Below are positions 16,089 to 25,464 of a DNA stretch of 64,000 bases, one piece after another. The stretch spans positions 5,755,001 to 5,819,000 of the forward strand of contig NZ_CP054918.1 in NCBI RefSeq assembly GCF_013364195.1, given 5' to 3'. The position numbers and the translations under genes were made by a program. Below the pieces are notes generated by a model, which saw only the letters and a program-made list of their open reading frames with translations, did no database searches and was not told the DNA's origin. Positions within the stretch are counted from its first letter, which is position 1; each line of letters starts with the position of its first letter. The stretch is from Streptomyces sp. NA04227 (lineage in GTDB: Bacteria; Actinomycetota; Actinomycetes; Streptomycetales; Streptomycetaceae).

Positions 16089-17627
16089 ATGGCGGAGCAC
16101 CCTCCCCTGCCGGGGGACGGCGAGTCGTACTGGATGCACACCACTCCCACGACGTCCTACGCGCCGCTGGCGGACGACGGCGCCGAGGTGGACGTGGCGG
16201 TGGTCGGGGGCGGTATGGCAGGGCTGAGTACCGCCTGGGAGCTGGCCCTGGCCGGGCGTTCGGTGGCGGTGCTCGAGGCGGACCGCATCGCGGCGGGGGT
16301 CAGTGGGCACACGACGGCCAAGCTGAGTGCTCAACACGGCGCGGTGTACGCGCACTTGAGGCGTACCCGGGGCGCGGAGGGCGCGCGCTGGTACGCGACC
16401 TCGCAACTGGAGGCCGTGGAGCGGGTGTTCGCGACGGTGGCCGAACTCGGCATCGACTGCGCGCTCGAACGGGCGCCCTCCTTCGTCTACGCCCGGGACC
16501 AGGCCGCGGTACCGGGCCTGCGCGAGGAGGCCGAGGCCGCCCAAGAGGCCGGGCTCGACGCGGAGTTCGTCACCACGACCGGTCTGCCCTTCGAGATCGC
16601 CGGTGCGGTACGGGCCGGGAACCAGGCGCAGTTCCATCCGCGGGCCTATCTCCTGGCGCTGGCCGAGGAGTTGAGCCGTCGAGGGGCCCGCGTCCACGAA
16701 CGCACCCGGGTCACCGGGCTCACCGAGGGCTCGCCCTGCCGCCTGACCACCGAGTCGGGGGCCACGCTCACCGCACGCGATGTCGTCGTGGCCACCCACC
16801 ATCCGGTCTTCGACCGGGCCCTGCTCTTCGCCCGGCTCTCGCCCTGGCGCGAACTGGTGGTCGCGGCGCCGCTCGACGCGGCGGCCGATCCGGGCGGCAT
16901 GTACCTCACGACCGAGGACCACAAGCGCTCCGTCCGTACGGCGCCGCTGCCCGACGGACAGCGGCTGCTGATCGTGACCGGGGAGGAGTTCACCCCGGGC
17001 GCGGGCGGGATCGCCGAGCGGTTCCTGCGTCTGGAGCGGTGGATGTGGGAGCACTTCCCGGTCACCGAGACGCGCTACCGCTGGGCGGCGCAGGACCTCG
17101 ACCCGAGCGACACCGTCGCCATGGCCGGGCTCTTCCACCCCGGCGCCCGGCACACCTACGTGGCCACCGGCTTCGGCGGCTGGGGCATGAGCGGCGGCGT
17201 ACTGGCCGGGCGGCTGATCTCGGACCTGGTGCAGGGCCGCGAGCCGGTATGGGCGCCGCTGTACGACCCGCGACGGCTGTGGCCCGCACTCCGCGAGGCA
17301 CCGAACCTGCTGCGCCAACAGGCCGATGTGGCCCAGCACTTCGTCGGCGACCGGCTGCGCACCCGGCACCCGGACCAGGTCGGCGACATCCCGCCGGGCG
17401 AGGGCGCCGTCGTACGGATCGACGGCCGCAGGTGCGCCGTGTACCGCGACGAGGACGGCACCACGCACGCGGTCTCGGCCCGGTGTACGCACCTGGGCTG
17501 CCTGGTCGCCTTCAACGACGCGGAACGCACCTGGGAGTGCCCGTGCCACGGCTCGCGGTTCGCGATCGACGGCTCCGTACTCCAGGGTCCTGCCGTACGA
17601 CCCCTTGAGCCGTGTGACCCACAGTGA
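16089..17627 (+). CDS. FAD-dependent oxidoreductase with C-terminal Rieske domain
   Basis: A 512-aa protein with ATG 16089 preceded by AAAGGA. The N-terminal dinucleotide-binding fold reads VAVVGGGMAGLSTAWELALAG (about residues 36-56) and matches the DadA/GlpO-like DAO family. Near residue 360 is YVATGFGGWGMSGGVLAGRL, the usual FAD-closing segment. From about residue 430 a Rieske module carries CTHLGC and CPCHGSRF, the two Cys-His pairs of a 2Fe-2S cluster. Such fusions are known in actinobacteria; electron flow between cluster and flavin is inferred and the substrate is unknown. No signal peptide is visible. Confidence 0.92.
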   Translation: MAEHPPLPGDGESYWMHTTPTTSYAPLADDGAEVDVAVVGGGMAGLSTAWELALAGRSVAVLEADRIAAGVSGHTTAKLSAQHGAVYAHLRRTRGAEGARWYATSQLEAVERVFATVAELGIDCALERAPSFVYARDQAAVPGLREEAEAAQEAGLDAEFVTTTGLPFEIAGAVRAGNQAQFHPRAYLLALAEELSRRGARVHERTRVTGLTEGSPCRLTTESGATLTARDVVVATHHPVFDRALLFARLSPWRELVVAAPLDAAADPGGMYLTTEDHKRSVRTAPLPDGQRLLIVTGEEFTPGAGGIAERFLRLERWMWEHFPVTETRYRWAAQDLDPSDTVAMAGLFHPGARHTYVATGFGGWGMSGGVLAGRLISDLVQGREPVWAPLYDPRRLWPALREAPNLLRQQADVAQHFVGDRLRTRHPDQVGDIPPGEGAVVRIDGRRCAVYRDEDGTTHAVSARCTHLGCLVAFNDAERTWECPCHGSRFAIDGSVLQGPAVRPLEPCDPQ

Positions 17628-17806
17628 CCCGCGATGAGCGCGGCGAAGCGGTACGTACGTCCACTGGTGCGGCGGCGGCGAGGGGAGGACCGTAGGAACA
17701 ACGGGAGCACCGGCCGAACCGACCGGCGCGACTGACGCGACCGGGCCGCGAGCGGCGGCAGGGCAGCACCGAGCGCTCCGGTACGCGAGACAGCAAAGGA
17801 GTCCTC

Positions 17807-18034
17807 ATGGCTCGCACAGATCGTCCCAACCCGATGAGCCACCCGAACCGGCCCCCGCGCACGGCGGCCGAGCAGGCCGTGGCCGAGGTCGAGGCGGCCG
17901 AGATCACCGACGCCCTCGGCGAAGAGGAGTGGGGCCTGCGCCCCGGCACCGCGACCCGTGAGGCCTTCTCACCCGATGTCGGCAACGAGGAGTCTCTTCG
18001 GGGCGGGCAGGGTGGGCGGGGATTCGGTAGTTGA
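17807..18034 (+). CDS. small hypothetical protein
   Basis: A 75-aa polar protein preceded by AAAGGAG with ideal spacing to ATG 17807, which is the main reason for calling it. The middle (EQAVAEVEAAEITDALGEEEW) should be helical and acidic; both ends are Pro/Gly-rich and probably disordered. There are no cysteines or membrane segments. The function is unknown. Confidence 0.65.
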   Translation: MARTDRPNPMSHPNRPPRTAAEQAVAEVEAAEITDALGEEEWGLRPGTATREAFSPDVGNEESLRGGQGGRGFGS

Positions 18035-18190
18035 GCACAGGAGCCGACCGAGCAGCCCCGTCCGGTGCCTGGCCGCCAGCTTGACGGCCGGGCCACCGGA
18101 GCGTCACAAGCCCGAAACACTGTCCGGACATCACCCCCGCGCGTCGCATCATGACCCCCGAACAGCAACACGAACTCTCTCGGGGGAACG

Positions 18191-18736
18191 ATGCGCACCC
18201 GCACCACCATCGCCATGGCAGCTCTCGCCTTAGCGCTCAGCGCCTGCGGTGACGACAAAAGGGACCTAGACCTCCCGCCTCGACCTACGCGGCCTGAGGC
18301 GCAGCGTCCGGCCAAACTGAACGTCGGTGATACCTACCGCTATGACGACGGCGTCGAAGTCAAAGTGCTCAGTATCAGCCGGATCACTGAGTTCGGTAAG
18401 TGGGACGACAAGCCCCCTCAAGACAAAGTGACTCTGTTCCGTGTCACATGGATGGTCAGCAACGGCGGCAAAGACGAATTCGGCCTCGACGATCTCAGCC
18501 CTCAATGTGAGGGCGCCAAGGGCGGATTCGCCGGCCACGCCTATATTGACAAGGGCTCAAAGCCCCGGAAGGACCGTAGTCTCGCACCCACAACTACGGA
18601 AACCTTCACCGAAGAGGCCACGCTCGCTCATAACCTCGGCAAAACTGTAAAATGCCGCCTAAACCGCATTGACATCGGCGCGGAGAGCGGCGAAATGGGC
18701 GGCGAATACACCAGTTGGACCGGCGACATCAAGTAG
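18191..18736 (+). CDS. putative lipoprotein with DUF4352-like fold
   Basis: A 181-aa protein with start ATG 18191 behind GGGGGAA. The signal MRTRTTIAMAALALALSAC ends in a lipobox, so it is expected to be membrane-anchored outside. The mature domain VGDTYRYDDGVEVKVLSISRI followed by VTLFRVTWMVSNGG resembles the immunoglobulin-like Telokin/DUF4352 family. Base composition is lower in GC than the neighbours, as is that of the decayed region that follows, which suggests acquired DNA. Confidence 0.75.
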   Translation: MRTRTTIAMAALALALSACGDDKRDLDLPPRPTRPEAQRPAKLNVGDTYRYDDGVEVKVLSISRITEFGKWDDKPPQDKVTLFRVTWMVSNGGKDEFGLDDLSPQCEGAKGGFAGHAYIDKGSKPRKDRSLAPTTTETFTEEATLAHNLGKTVKCRLNRIDIGAESGEMGGEYTSWTGDIK

Positions 18737-18780
18737 AACGCACTCGCAGTACCCAAGGGTCCCGCCGTTGCTTTAGTTCT

Positions 18781-19701
18781 AGTGGTCGTTGCAACACCCC
18801 AGTTCAAGGGGTGTCATGGACTTCGAGATCCGCAAGAACAGGACGTCACGGGGGCCGAAGCCGCTGCTCCGTGAGCGGGCCGCATACTTCCAGCTCATGG
18901 AGCAGGGCTACAGCACCCGCGAAGCGGCCCGGATCGTTGGCATCGACCGCCGTACGGGCAAGAAGTGGCGCAATGGTCACCAAAGGGGCCGCAAGGTAGC
19001 CCCTCCGATCTACCCGGAGTACGGGCACAGGCCCGTGGCCGGGGAACATCCGGAGGAGCCGCCTTGCGGCCCGTCGCGGTATCTCCAGGAACAGGACCGC
19101 ATCCACATCGCCGACCGGCTGCGCGAGAAGGCGTCCGTCCGGCAGATAGCCGCAGAGCTGGGCCGCAGCCCCTCCACGATCAGCCGCGAGATACGCCGCA
19201 ACCGCCGGGCCATGCCCAAGGGCGGCTTTGCCTACCAGCCGTTCCATGCCCACCGTCGTGCCGAACGGCGCCACCCCCGGCCCAAGTTGGGCAAGATCGG
19301 GCAGAGCCCCGAACTGCGGGATTTCATCCAGCGGCACCTGACCATGCGGTGGAGTCCAGAGCAGATCTGCAACGCTCTGCGGACACGTTTTCCCGACCGG
19401 TCGGACATGCACGTGACCCACGAGACGATCTACCAGGCCCTCTACGTCCAAGGCCGCGGAGCACTCCGCCGGGAACCGACCCGCTCACTTCGCACTGGAC
19501 GAGCTCGCCGGCGCCCGCACCGCAACGCTCACAAGCGCATCTCCCGCGCCATCAAGGACATGGTTCTGATCAGCGAACGCCCCGCCGAAGCCGCCGACCG
19601 GGCCGTCCCCGGCCACTGGGAGGGCGACCTCATCATCGGCAAGGACGGCCGCTCAGCTATCGGCACCCTGGTCGAGCGGTCCACCCGCTACGTGATGCTC
19701 G
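18781..19701 (+). mobile_element. truncated IS30-family element, transposase 3' end lost
   Basis: The reading frame from ATG 18816 gives an IS30-type transposase. It has an N-terminal helix-turn-helix region (YSTREAARIVGIDRRTGKKW), a second HTH (SVRQIAAELGRSPSTISREIRRN), WSPEQICNALRTRFPD and HVTHETIYQALYVQGRG. The catalytic domain begins with GHWEGDLIIGKDGRSAIGTLVERSTRY, which supplies the first Asp of the DDE triad. Homology ends at about 19700, so the second Asp and the Glu are missing; the frame runs on for about 80 unrelated residues to 19922. A possible left terminal repeat, AGTGGTCGTTGCAACACC, starts at 18781. No right end was found. It cannot be active. Confidence 0.88.
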
Positions 19702-20562
19702 CGCAGTTCCTTCTCGTACTGCTTATCCAGGACCGCGATGGCATTGGTGAGACCGATTGGGATACGCAATGTGCCTCCGCGACAGCAAGGCGGACTTCCT
19801 GGTCCGAGGGAGCCGGCTGGCGTGGCCCGGGTGGGGTCAGCGCCATCGCGCATTCTCGGGTGTGGCGTAGGGGTGCCCGGCAGTGTGCATGCACCGGCTC
19901 CACTTGCGCACTGCCACGGTGAAGCGAGGGTCTGCGTGGACGCGTTGGCGGCGCAGGTCGGGCAACGACTCGACGGTGGTCTGTGCTTGGAACCAGGCTT
20001 TGAGGTCGCCGTAGAGCGTGCGCTCTGCCTCCGACTGGCAGCCTTGACTGCTGCGGTTGAGCACCATTCCGTCCGGTGTCTTGGCTGTCAGGCCGTTCGG
20101 GCGCGGGCCGTTGGCGGCGGTGAGCGCTGCGCGCTTACGCTCGGGTGGCAGGCTGCGGAAGTAACGTTGGTTGGGGTCGTTCTTTGATCCCCCCAATTCT
20201 CGCTGCAGCCCGCTCCCGTATCCGTGCTTAGCCGCCCACGGGAGGTCATCGACGGCGTACGGGAACTCCCGTGCCTCGGGAAGCGGATTCTCGCGCGTTA
20301 CCTGGTATTCGAAGCCCTGCCTGCGCATGCAGTCACGGAGCAGGATCTGCTCCGCCGCGTGCAGAACCGTCCCCTCCTCCGCCGTCAGTGGGCGGACCTC
20401 GGAAACCGGCACTGGTCGGTCACCGGGAGCAGGGGAGGCGTCTCGCTTTGGTGAGTCGCCTGCCACTTGGGCCGCAGCCAAACCGGCAAGGCCGATGCTC
20501 ACGAGCATGGTGGCGGCGACGCGGTACCGACTGGCGCTGGTTCCCCTCAGCCTCCCGGGCAC
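19698..20562 (-). pseudogene. frameshifted, truncated secreted-protein gene next to the IS30 remnant
   Basis: The minus-strand gene starts plausibly at GTG 20562 behind AGGGAG, with an export-type N-terminus (MLVSIGLAGLAAAQVAG). The mature part contains DCMRRQGFEYQ, a cysteine-paired pattern usual in Streptomyces secreted hypotheticals. The first frame stops at 19837 after HPYATPENAR. Homologous-looking sequence then resumes in a second frame (SDQEVRLAVAEAHCVSQS) and again in a third (GLTNAIAVLDKQYEKELRE), giving at least two frameshifts. The gene ends abruptly where the IS30 transposase sequence begins at about 19700. It is best read as a dead gene. Confidence 0.75.
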
Positions 20563-20582
20563 GGCACTCCCTCTCTTGTGAA

Positions 20583-20718
20583 GGTCGCTCCCTTGGAAGC
20601 GAGCGGTCGTTCCTGTATGGCCGTGCGAAAGGCGGCCGGTTGGGTCTATGTCTACGTCCTCAATGACCAGTTGAAGGGCCGTACGGGCTGGATCGCCAAG
20701 AAACACCTCGCCGACTGA
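20583..20718 (+). pseudogene. SH3-like domain remnant
   Basis: The translation AAGWVYVYVLNDQLKGRTGW followed by IAKKHLAD and a stop looks like the end of a bacterial SH3 domain that lost its upstream portion. A short frame could start at ATG 20617 (33 aa), but no ribosome site or signal peptide is present. It adds to the evidence for decay around the IS30 element. Confidence 0.5.
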
Positions 20719-21114
20719 CTCACCCCCGGCGATCATCCGGCCCTCCGTCGCCGCACCTGGTGCTGCCACAGCCCGCAGTTGTCGACGGCCCGATCTCCAT
20801 GAAGACGTGCCCCAACGCAGCGGCCTTAGGGTGGGGCGTTCTCGGGGCCTGTCGTTCTCACGGCCTGTCGTTTGGATCAAGCACGCTGGGCCCGCCAAGG
20901 GTCTTGGCCGATCATCCGCGGATCGTCTGCGGGTGACCGGCCACGGTCGCGGTCACCCGATACCCGGTACCCGATGCCAGGCCGAACTCCTAAGCGGGCC
21001 CCGGGTTTTCGCCTCCATCGCCGCCTTCACCACCTTCGCTGTCTTCCCCACCTTCGTCACCTGCGATCCAAGCTGCCGCTCCCGGCTGCCGCCGCCGCAG
21101 GCCGACCCACCCCC
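20719..21114. other. 396-bp region without a recognisable gene
   Basis: No gene is supported between the SH3 remnant and the end of ku. A short direct repeat GGCCTGTCGTT occurs twice at about 20845-20875. Open frames here are composition artefacts. Confidence 0.4.
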
Positions 21115-22287
21115 TCAGGAAGCCTTCCGCCGCGAACTAGCCTTCTTCGCAGTCGACTTGGCCGCCGTCGACTTCGCGGCCCCCTTGCCGCCCGTGGTCT
21201 TGGCGGTGGACTTGGCCCTCGTGGACGTCGTGGACTTGGCCGTCTTCTTCGCGGCTGTTCCGCCGGAGGCCGTCTTCGACGCGGTCGCCGTCTTCTTCGG
21301 CGCCGATGCCGAACGGGCCCCGGCCGTCGACTTCTTGGCCGTGGTCTTCTTCGCGGTGCGCTTCGTGGCGGAGGTGGACTTCTTGCCGCCGACGTCCTTG
21401 GGGGTCGCCGGGGCCGAGCGGCGGGAGCGGGTGCCGGACGACTTGCGGGGCAGTCGGGTCACCTCCGCCATCTCCTCGGCGGCCTGCTCGGCGGCCTTGC
21501 CGCCGCCCTCGGCGCGGGCCTCCTGAGCGGCGCGTACCGAGCTCTGCAGGGCGGACATCAGGTCGAGGACCTTGCCCTCGCCGCGCTCCGGCGCGGGGGC
21601 GGGGGGCAGGGCGCCGCCCGCCTTGGCGGCGATGAGTTCCTCGACGGCGTCGCGGTAGTCGTCGTGCAGGCTGTCGAGATCGACCTCGCCCAGGGTGTCC
21701 ATCAGGGCGTCGGCCAGGTCGAGTTCGGCGTCGCGGACGGTCACCTCGGCGTCCGGGGCCACCTCGTCGGTCGCGCGGATCTCGTCGGGCCAGAGCAGGC
21801 CGTGCATGGCGATGACGTCGTCGACGACGCGCAGCATGCCGAGCCGCTCCCGTCCCCGTAGCGCGAACTTGGCGATCGCGACCTTCTGGCTGCGCTTGAG
21901 CGCCTCGCGCAGCAGGGTGTACGGCTTCGTGGCCGGGGCGCCGTTGGCGGCGAGGTAGTAGGCGGCGTCCATCTGGAGCGGGTCGATGCGGTCGGCCGGG
22001 ACGAAGGAGACGATCTCGATGGTCTTGGCGGTCTGGATCGGCAGCGAGGCCAGGTCCTCGTCGGTGAGCGGGATGATCGAGCCGTCCACGTCCTCGTAGC
22101 CCTTGCCGATCTCGGACTGGCTGACCTCACGGTCCTCCAGCTCGCAGACCTTGCGGTAGCGGATGCGGCCGCCGTCCTCGGTGTGGATCTGCCGGAACGC
22201 GACGTTGTGGCTCTCGGTGGCGTTCACGACCTTGATCGGGATGCTGACCAGGCCGAAGGAGATAGCACCGTTCCAGATGGATCGCAC
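21115..22287 (-). CDS. ku: non-homologous end-joining protein Ku
   Basis: A 390-aa protein starting with GTG behind AAAGGTGA. It opens with RSIWNGAISFGLVSIPIKVV, the bacterial Ku signature, and continues with FRQIHTEDGGRIRYRKVCE and LPLTDEDL-type elements through the ring-forming core to about residue 255. It binds DNA ends and recruits LigD. The last roughly 110 residues are a Lys/Ala/Ser/Thr-rich basic tail with repeats such as KKTTAKKSTAG, longer than in minimal bacterial Ku proteins and likely to bind DNA on its own. It is divergently paired with ligD, sharing a 115-bp promoter region. Confidence 0.96.
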   Translation of the reverse strand: MRSIWNGAISFGLVSIPIKVVNATESHNVAFRQIHTEDGGRIRYRKVCELEDREVSQSEIGKGYEDVDGSIIPLTDEDLASLPIQTAKTIEIVSFVPADRIDPLQMDAAYYLAANGAPATKPYTLLREALKRSQKVAIAKFALRGRERLGMLRVVDDVIAMHGLLWPDEIRATDEVAPDAEVTVRDAELDLADALMDTLGEVDLDSLHDDYRDAVEELIAAKAGGALPPAPAPERGEGKVLDLMSALQSSVRAAQEARAEGGGKAAEQAAEEMAEVTRLPRKSSGTRSRRSAPATPKDVGGKKSTSATKRTAKKTTAKKSTAGARSASAPKKTATASKTASGGTAAKKTAKSTTSTRAKSTAKTTGGKGAAKSTAAKSTAKKASSRRKAS

Positions 22288-22402
22288 GTTCTGTCACCTT
22301 TGCTGGCAGCCGCCGCCCGGCACGGGGCGCGGTACGTACAGGTTCGCCGGTAGTCCTCAGCTCCGATGGAGTTTGGGATGGTTTCCGTGGGATTCTCATC
22401 GT

Positions 22403-23284
22403 ATGACGCCCATCACCGAGGTGGAGGGGCGACGGCTGGCGCTCAGCAACCTCGACAAGGTCCTGTATCCGGCGCACCACTTCACCAAAGGCGAGGTGGT
22501 CCACTACTACGCGACGACCGCCGGCTCCCTGCTCGCCCACCTCCACAACCGCCCGGTGTCCTTCCTGCGCTTCCCCGACGGGCCCGACGGACAGCTCTTC
22601 TTCACCAAGAACGTGCCGCCCGGCACCCCCGACTGGATCGGTACCGCCGAGGTCCCCCATTCGGACGGACCGGCCCGGCAGGTGCTCGTACAGGATCTGG
22701 CGACCCTGGTCTGGGCGGCCAATCTGGTGATCGAGTTCCACACCCCGCAGTGGCAGGCGGACGCCCCGGGGCAGGCGGACCGGCTCGTCATCGACCTGGA
22801 CCCCGGCTCGCCCGCCACGGTGGTCGAGTGCTGCGAGGTCGCCCTGTGGCTGCGCGAGCGGCTGGCCGCGGACGGTATCGAGGCCTTCGCGAAGACCTCC
22901 GGGGCCAAGGGCCTGCATCTGCTCGCACCCCTTGAGCGCACCCCCTCCGCGGACGTCACCGCCTACGCCAAGCGGCTCGCCGTCGAGGCGGAGCAGGCAC
23001 TACCCCGCCTCGTCACGCATCGGATGACCAAGAGCCTGCGCCCGGGCAAGGTCTTCGTCGACTTCAGCCAGAACGCGGCGGCCAAGACCACGGCGACGCC
23101 CTACACCCTGCGGGCCCGCCCCGACCCCGCCGTGTCCACACCGGTCACCTGGGAAGAGGTCACCGACTGCCAAAATCCGGCCCAACTCCACTTCCTGGCA
23201 GGCGATATCGCCCCACGACTCCAGGACTACGGCGACCTCCTGGCCCCGCTCCTCAACCCGAACCGGGCGAGGGCGCTGCCCTGA
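22403..23284 (+). CDS. ligD: LigD-type DNA polymerase/primase domain protein
   Basis: A 293-aa protein beginning MTPITEVEGRRLALSNLDKV. It contains only the polymerase (primase-like) module of LigD, with no ligase or phosphoesterase domain. Characteristic segments are FLRFPDGPDGQLFFTKNVPP, VWAANLVIEFHTPQW, the metal-binding VIDLDPG, AFAKTSGAKGLHLLAPL and KVFVDFSQNAAAKTT. It presumably fills gaps or adds nucleotides at ends held by Ku. ATP-dependent ligase activity must come from another gene. The symbol refers to the domain family. Confidence 0.93.
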   Translation: MTPITEVEGRRLALSNLDKVLYPAHHFTKGEVVHYYATTAGSLLAHLHNRPVSFLRFPDGPDGQLFFTKNVPPGTPDWIGTAEVPHSDGPARQVLVQDLATLVWAANLVIEFHTPQWQADAPGQADRLVIDLDPGSPATVVECCEVALWLRERLAADGIEAFAKTSGAKGLHLLAPLERTPSADVTAYAKRLAVEAEQALPRLVTHRMTKSLRPGKVFVDFSQNAAAKTTATPYTLRARPDPAVSTPVTWEEVTDCQNPAQLHFLAGDIAPRLQDYGDLLAPLLNPNRARALP

Positions 23285-23454
23285 GCCCGGGGGCGCGCCG
23301 ACACGGTCGGCGGGTCCGCACCCCGCCCACACCTCGACGCCCACACTCGACCACGCTGGACCACACGCGCAACCCAACGGTTGCGATAGGCCTCCCCCAG
23401 TGCAACCATGGGGTAGCACGACATTCCCTACGCACCCCAAGGACGGGACCGGAA

Positions 23455-23907
23455 ATGACCAAGGACAGGATCGAACGCGAGATCACCATCGACGCCTCCG
23501 TCGAGCACGTGTGGGCCGTACTCACGGAGCCGGAGCACGTCGGCAACTGGTTCGGCCAGGGCAGCCCGGCCCAGATCGACCTGCGGCCCGGCGGCATCAT
23601 GGAGCTCGACCACGGCGAGCACGGACAGTTCCCCACCAAGATCGTCACCGTCGACCCGCCGCACCGCTTCGCCTACCTGTGGGCCAGCGGCTACCCCGGC
23701 GACGTCGCGGTGCCCGGCAACGCCACCCTCGTCGAGTTCACGCTCACCGCGGAGGGCGAGGGGACCCTGCTGCGCGTGGTCGAGAGCGGCTTCGCGGAGG
23801 TGCCGGTGCCCGAGGGGCGCCACGAGGCCTCGTACGAGAGCCACGAGGGCGGCTGGACGGACATGGTCAAGATCCTGCGTACGTACGCGGAGCAGGCGGG
23901 CCGGTGA
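23455..23907 (+). CDS. SRPBCC/AHSA1-family protein
   Basis: A 150-aa protein with the START-like lipid/hydrophobic-ligand fold of the AHSA1 group. The N-terminal DRIEREITIDASVEHVWAVLTEPEHVGNWFG is diagnostic. RPGGIMELDHGEHG, VDPPHRFAYLW and the C-terminal GGWTDMVKILRTYAEQ follow as usual. It overlaps the next gene by four bases (GTGA). SRPBCC-ArsR pairs of this kind are common in actinobacteria and are usually co-regulated. Confidence 0.9.
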   Translation: MTKDRIEREITIDASVEHVWAVLTEPEHVGNWFGQGSPAQIDLRPGGIMELDHGEHGQFPTKIVTVDPPHRFAYLWASGYPGDVAVPGNATLVEFTLTAEGEGTLLRVVESGFAEVPVPEGRHEASYESHEGGWTDMVKILRTYAEQAGR

Positions 23908-24383
23908 ATCGGGGTTCCGACCCCGCCGACCCCGTTGCCCCCGCCGACCCCGCTGACCCGGCCGCCGCCGCGACCGAGACCGAGACCGAGACCGACGAAG
24001 TGGGCCAGGTGGTCGCGGCGCTCGCCGACCCCACCCGGCGCAGGCTGCTCGACACGCTCGCGGCGCTCGGCGAGGCCACGGCGACCCGGCTCGCGGAGGA
24101 CCTGCCGGTCAGCCGCCAGGCGATCGTGAAGCACCTGGGCGTACTGGACCGGGCGGGGCTGGTCAGCCATCGGCGCGCGGGCCGCGAGTCGCGTTACACC
24201 GTGCGCCCGGAGGGCTTGGACGCCACGGCGCGCTGGATGCGCCGCCTGGCTTCGGAGTGGGACACCCGCCTCGCGGCCGTCAAACGCATCGCGGAGGCGG
24301 CGGAGGGCCGGGCTGGCGACGGCAGCGGCAGCGGCAGCGGCAGCGGCAGGAACGTGAAGTCACGTACACAGCAAGGAAGTTGA
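23904..24383 (+). CDS. ArsR-family transcriptional regulator
   Basis: A 159-aa winged-helix regulator with GTG start inside the stop codon of the SRPBCC gene. The DNA-binding region is VVAALADPTRRRLLDTLAAL...LPVSRQAIVKHLGVLDRAGLV. There are no cysteines of the metal-sensing type, so it probably does not sense metals. Both ends are low-complexity: an Asp/Pro/Ala stretch with (ET)n at residues 22-30, and (GS)n near the C-terminus from a (GGCAGC)n microsatellite at about 24321-24350. It likely controls its own operon. Confidence 0.88.
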   Translation: MNRGSDPADPVAPADPADPAAAATETETETDEVGQVVAALADPTRRRLLDTLAALGEATATRLAEDLPVSRQAIVKHLGVLDRAGLVSHRRAGRESRYTVRPEGLDATARWMRRLASEWDTRLAAVKRIAEAAEGRAGDGSGSGSGSGRNVKSRTQQGS

Positions 24384-24422
24384 AGCCCACCCCCCTCCAT
24401 CCGCATGAACACGCTCCCCCAA

Positions 24423-25247
24423 CTACGCCCGCAGCCACGTGGATCGGTCCCGCGCCAACGCGAACACCGCGTCCACGTCGGCCGGTTTGAGCACGCCGCC
24501 TTCGTAGCCGAGGGCGGTGATCCCGGCGTCCCGCAGTACGCGCACGTCACGGGCGGACTCCGTCCGGTGCACCTCGGCCGGGCCGAGCAGGACGAGGGCG
24601 GGGCGGACCTCGACGTCCAGGACGTAGGCCGCGCGGTCGGCGGAGGAACGCAGCGGGCGCAGGAGCGGTTGTGGTGCGCGGCGGCCGAGGCGGACGGCGG
24701 TGCCGCTGATCCGGACCCGCTGCCGGTGGGCCCGCAGGGGCTGGAGTACCAGGACGCCGCCGGGGCCGACGATCAGATGGCGGACGCGGTCGCCGCCCGG
24801 CAGCGAGAAGGAGTGCAGGGTGCGCCAGCCGCCCGCCTCCAGCAGGTCGAGGGCCGCGCCGACCTCCTGTTCCGCGGCGAGTTCGGCGCGGCGCGGGTCG
24901 GGGCGCAGCCGGGACAGGTGACCGGAGAGGGGGCCGGGCCGGTGTTCGAGCTCGGCCAGGAGCGTCTCGCCGGGGCGGTTGGGGGCCAGGTCGTCGTCCG
25001 GGTGAAGGGCCATGCGGGCGATTTCCGCCCGGCTCGGCACCGGCGGCGGGCCCACGGTGACCGAGCCGCTCAGGAAGGGTTCGAGCGCTTCGAGCACGGC
25101 TTCCCGCTCGACTCTGTCGAGCACGCTCACCCGTCCCGACTCCCGGTCATACCAGGCGAGTTGGCGCCCGTCGGGACGCGTGACGTACCACCACTGACGG
25201 CCGTTCCGCCGGACCGGAACGACGCGGAGACCGCTCAAGACCATCAC
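24423..25247 (-). CDS. hypothetical protein, NERD-like
   Basis: A 274-aa protein that begins MMVLSGLRVVPVRRNGRQWWYV, with either GTG 25247 or ATG 25244 as start. The central part, EQEVGAALDLLEAGGWRTLHSFSLPGGDRVRHLIVGPGGVLVLQP, follows the pattern of the NERD domain: Gly-x-x-V, a helix, the G-x-D-x-D/H-like turn and HLIVGPGGVLVL. NERD proteins are often nuclease-related, but I cannot see a complete active site. No signal peptide or membrane helix is evident. Confidence 0.7.
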   Translation of the reverse strand: MMVLSGLRVVPVRRNGRQWWYVTRPDGRQLAWYDRESGRVSVLDRVEREAVLEALEPFLSGSVTVGPPPVPSRAEIARMALHPDDDLAPNRPGETLLAELEHRPGPLSGHLSRLRPDPRRAELAAEQEVGAALDLLEAGGWRTLHSFSLPGGDRVRHLIVGPGGVLVLQPLRAHRQRVRISGTAVRLGRRAPQPLLRPLRSSADRAAYVLDVEVRPALVLLGPAEVHRTESARDVRVLRDAGITALGYEGGVLKPADVDAVFALARDRSTWLRA

Positions 25248-25391
25248 CCCCGTTCATGGGACCAGGACAGCCGCCCGGGCGGCAAGGCGAACCGGGCCGA
25301 CCGGTGGCGGCCCAGTCAACCGGGCGGAGATGTCCGGGAGTTGGCGGCGGATCGCATCGGGAGCGATCTTGCGATGACCGTACGTGATCTT

Positions 25392-25420
25392 TTGCGCACA
25401 AAATGTGCACGAATTAGCGT
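25392..25420 (+). promoter_or_regulatory. promoter with an internal palindrome
   Basis: TTGCGC (25392-25397) and TAGCGT (25415-25420) are 17 bases apart. Within that spacer, GCACAAAATGTGC at 25396-25408 has perfect 5-bp arms around AAA. A repressor binding there would cover the promoter of the secreted SH3 protein gene. Confidence 0.5.
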
Positions 25421-25464
25421 GAACAAGGTCATATTCACCCACTGACTCCGCCTATGGAGGTCAC

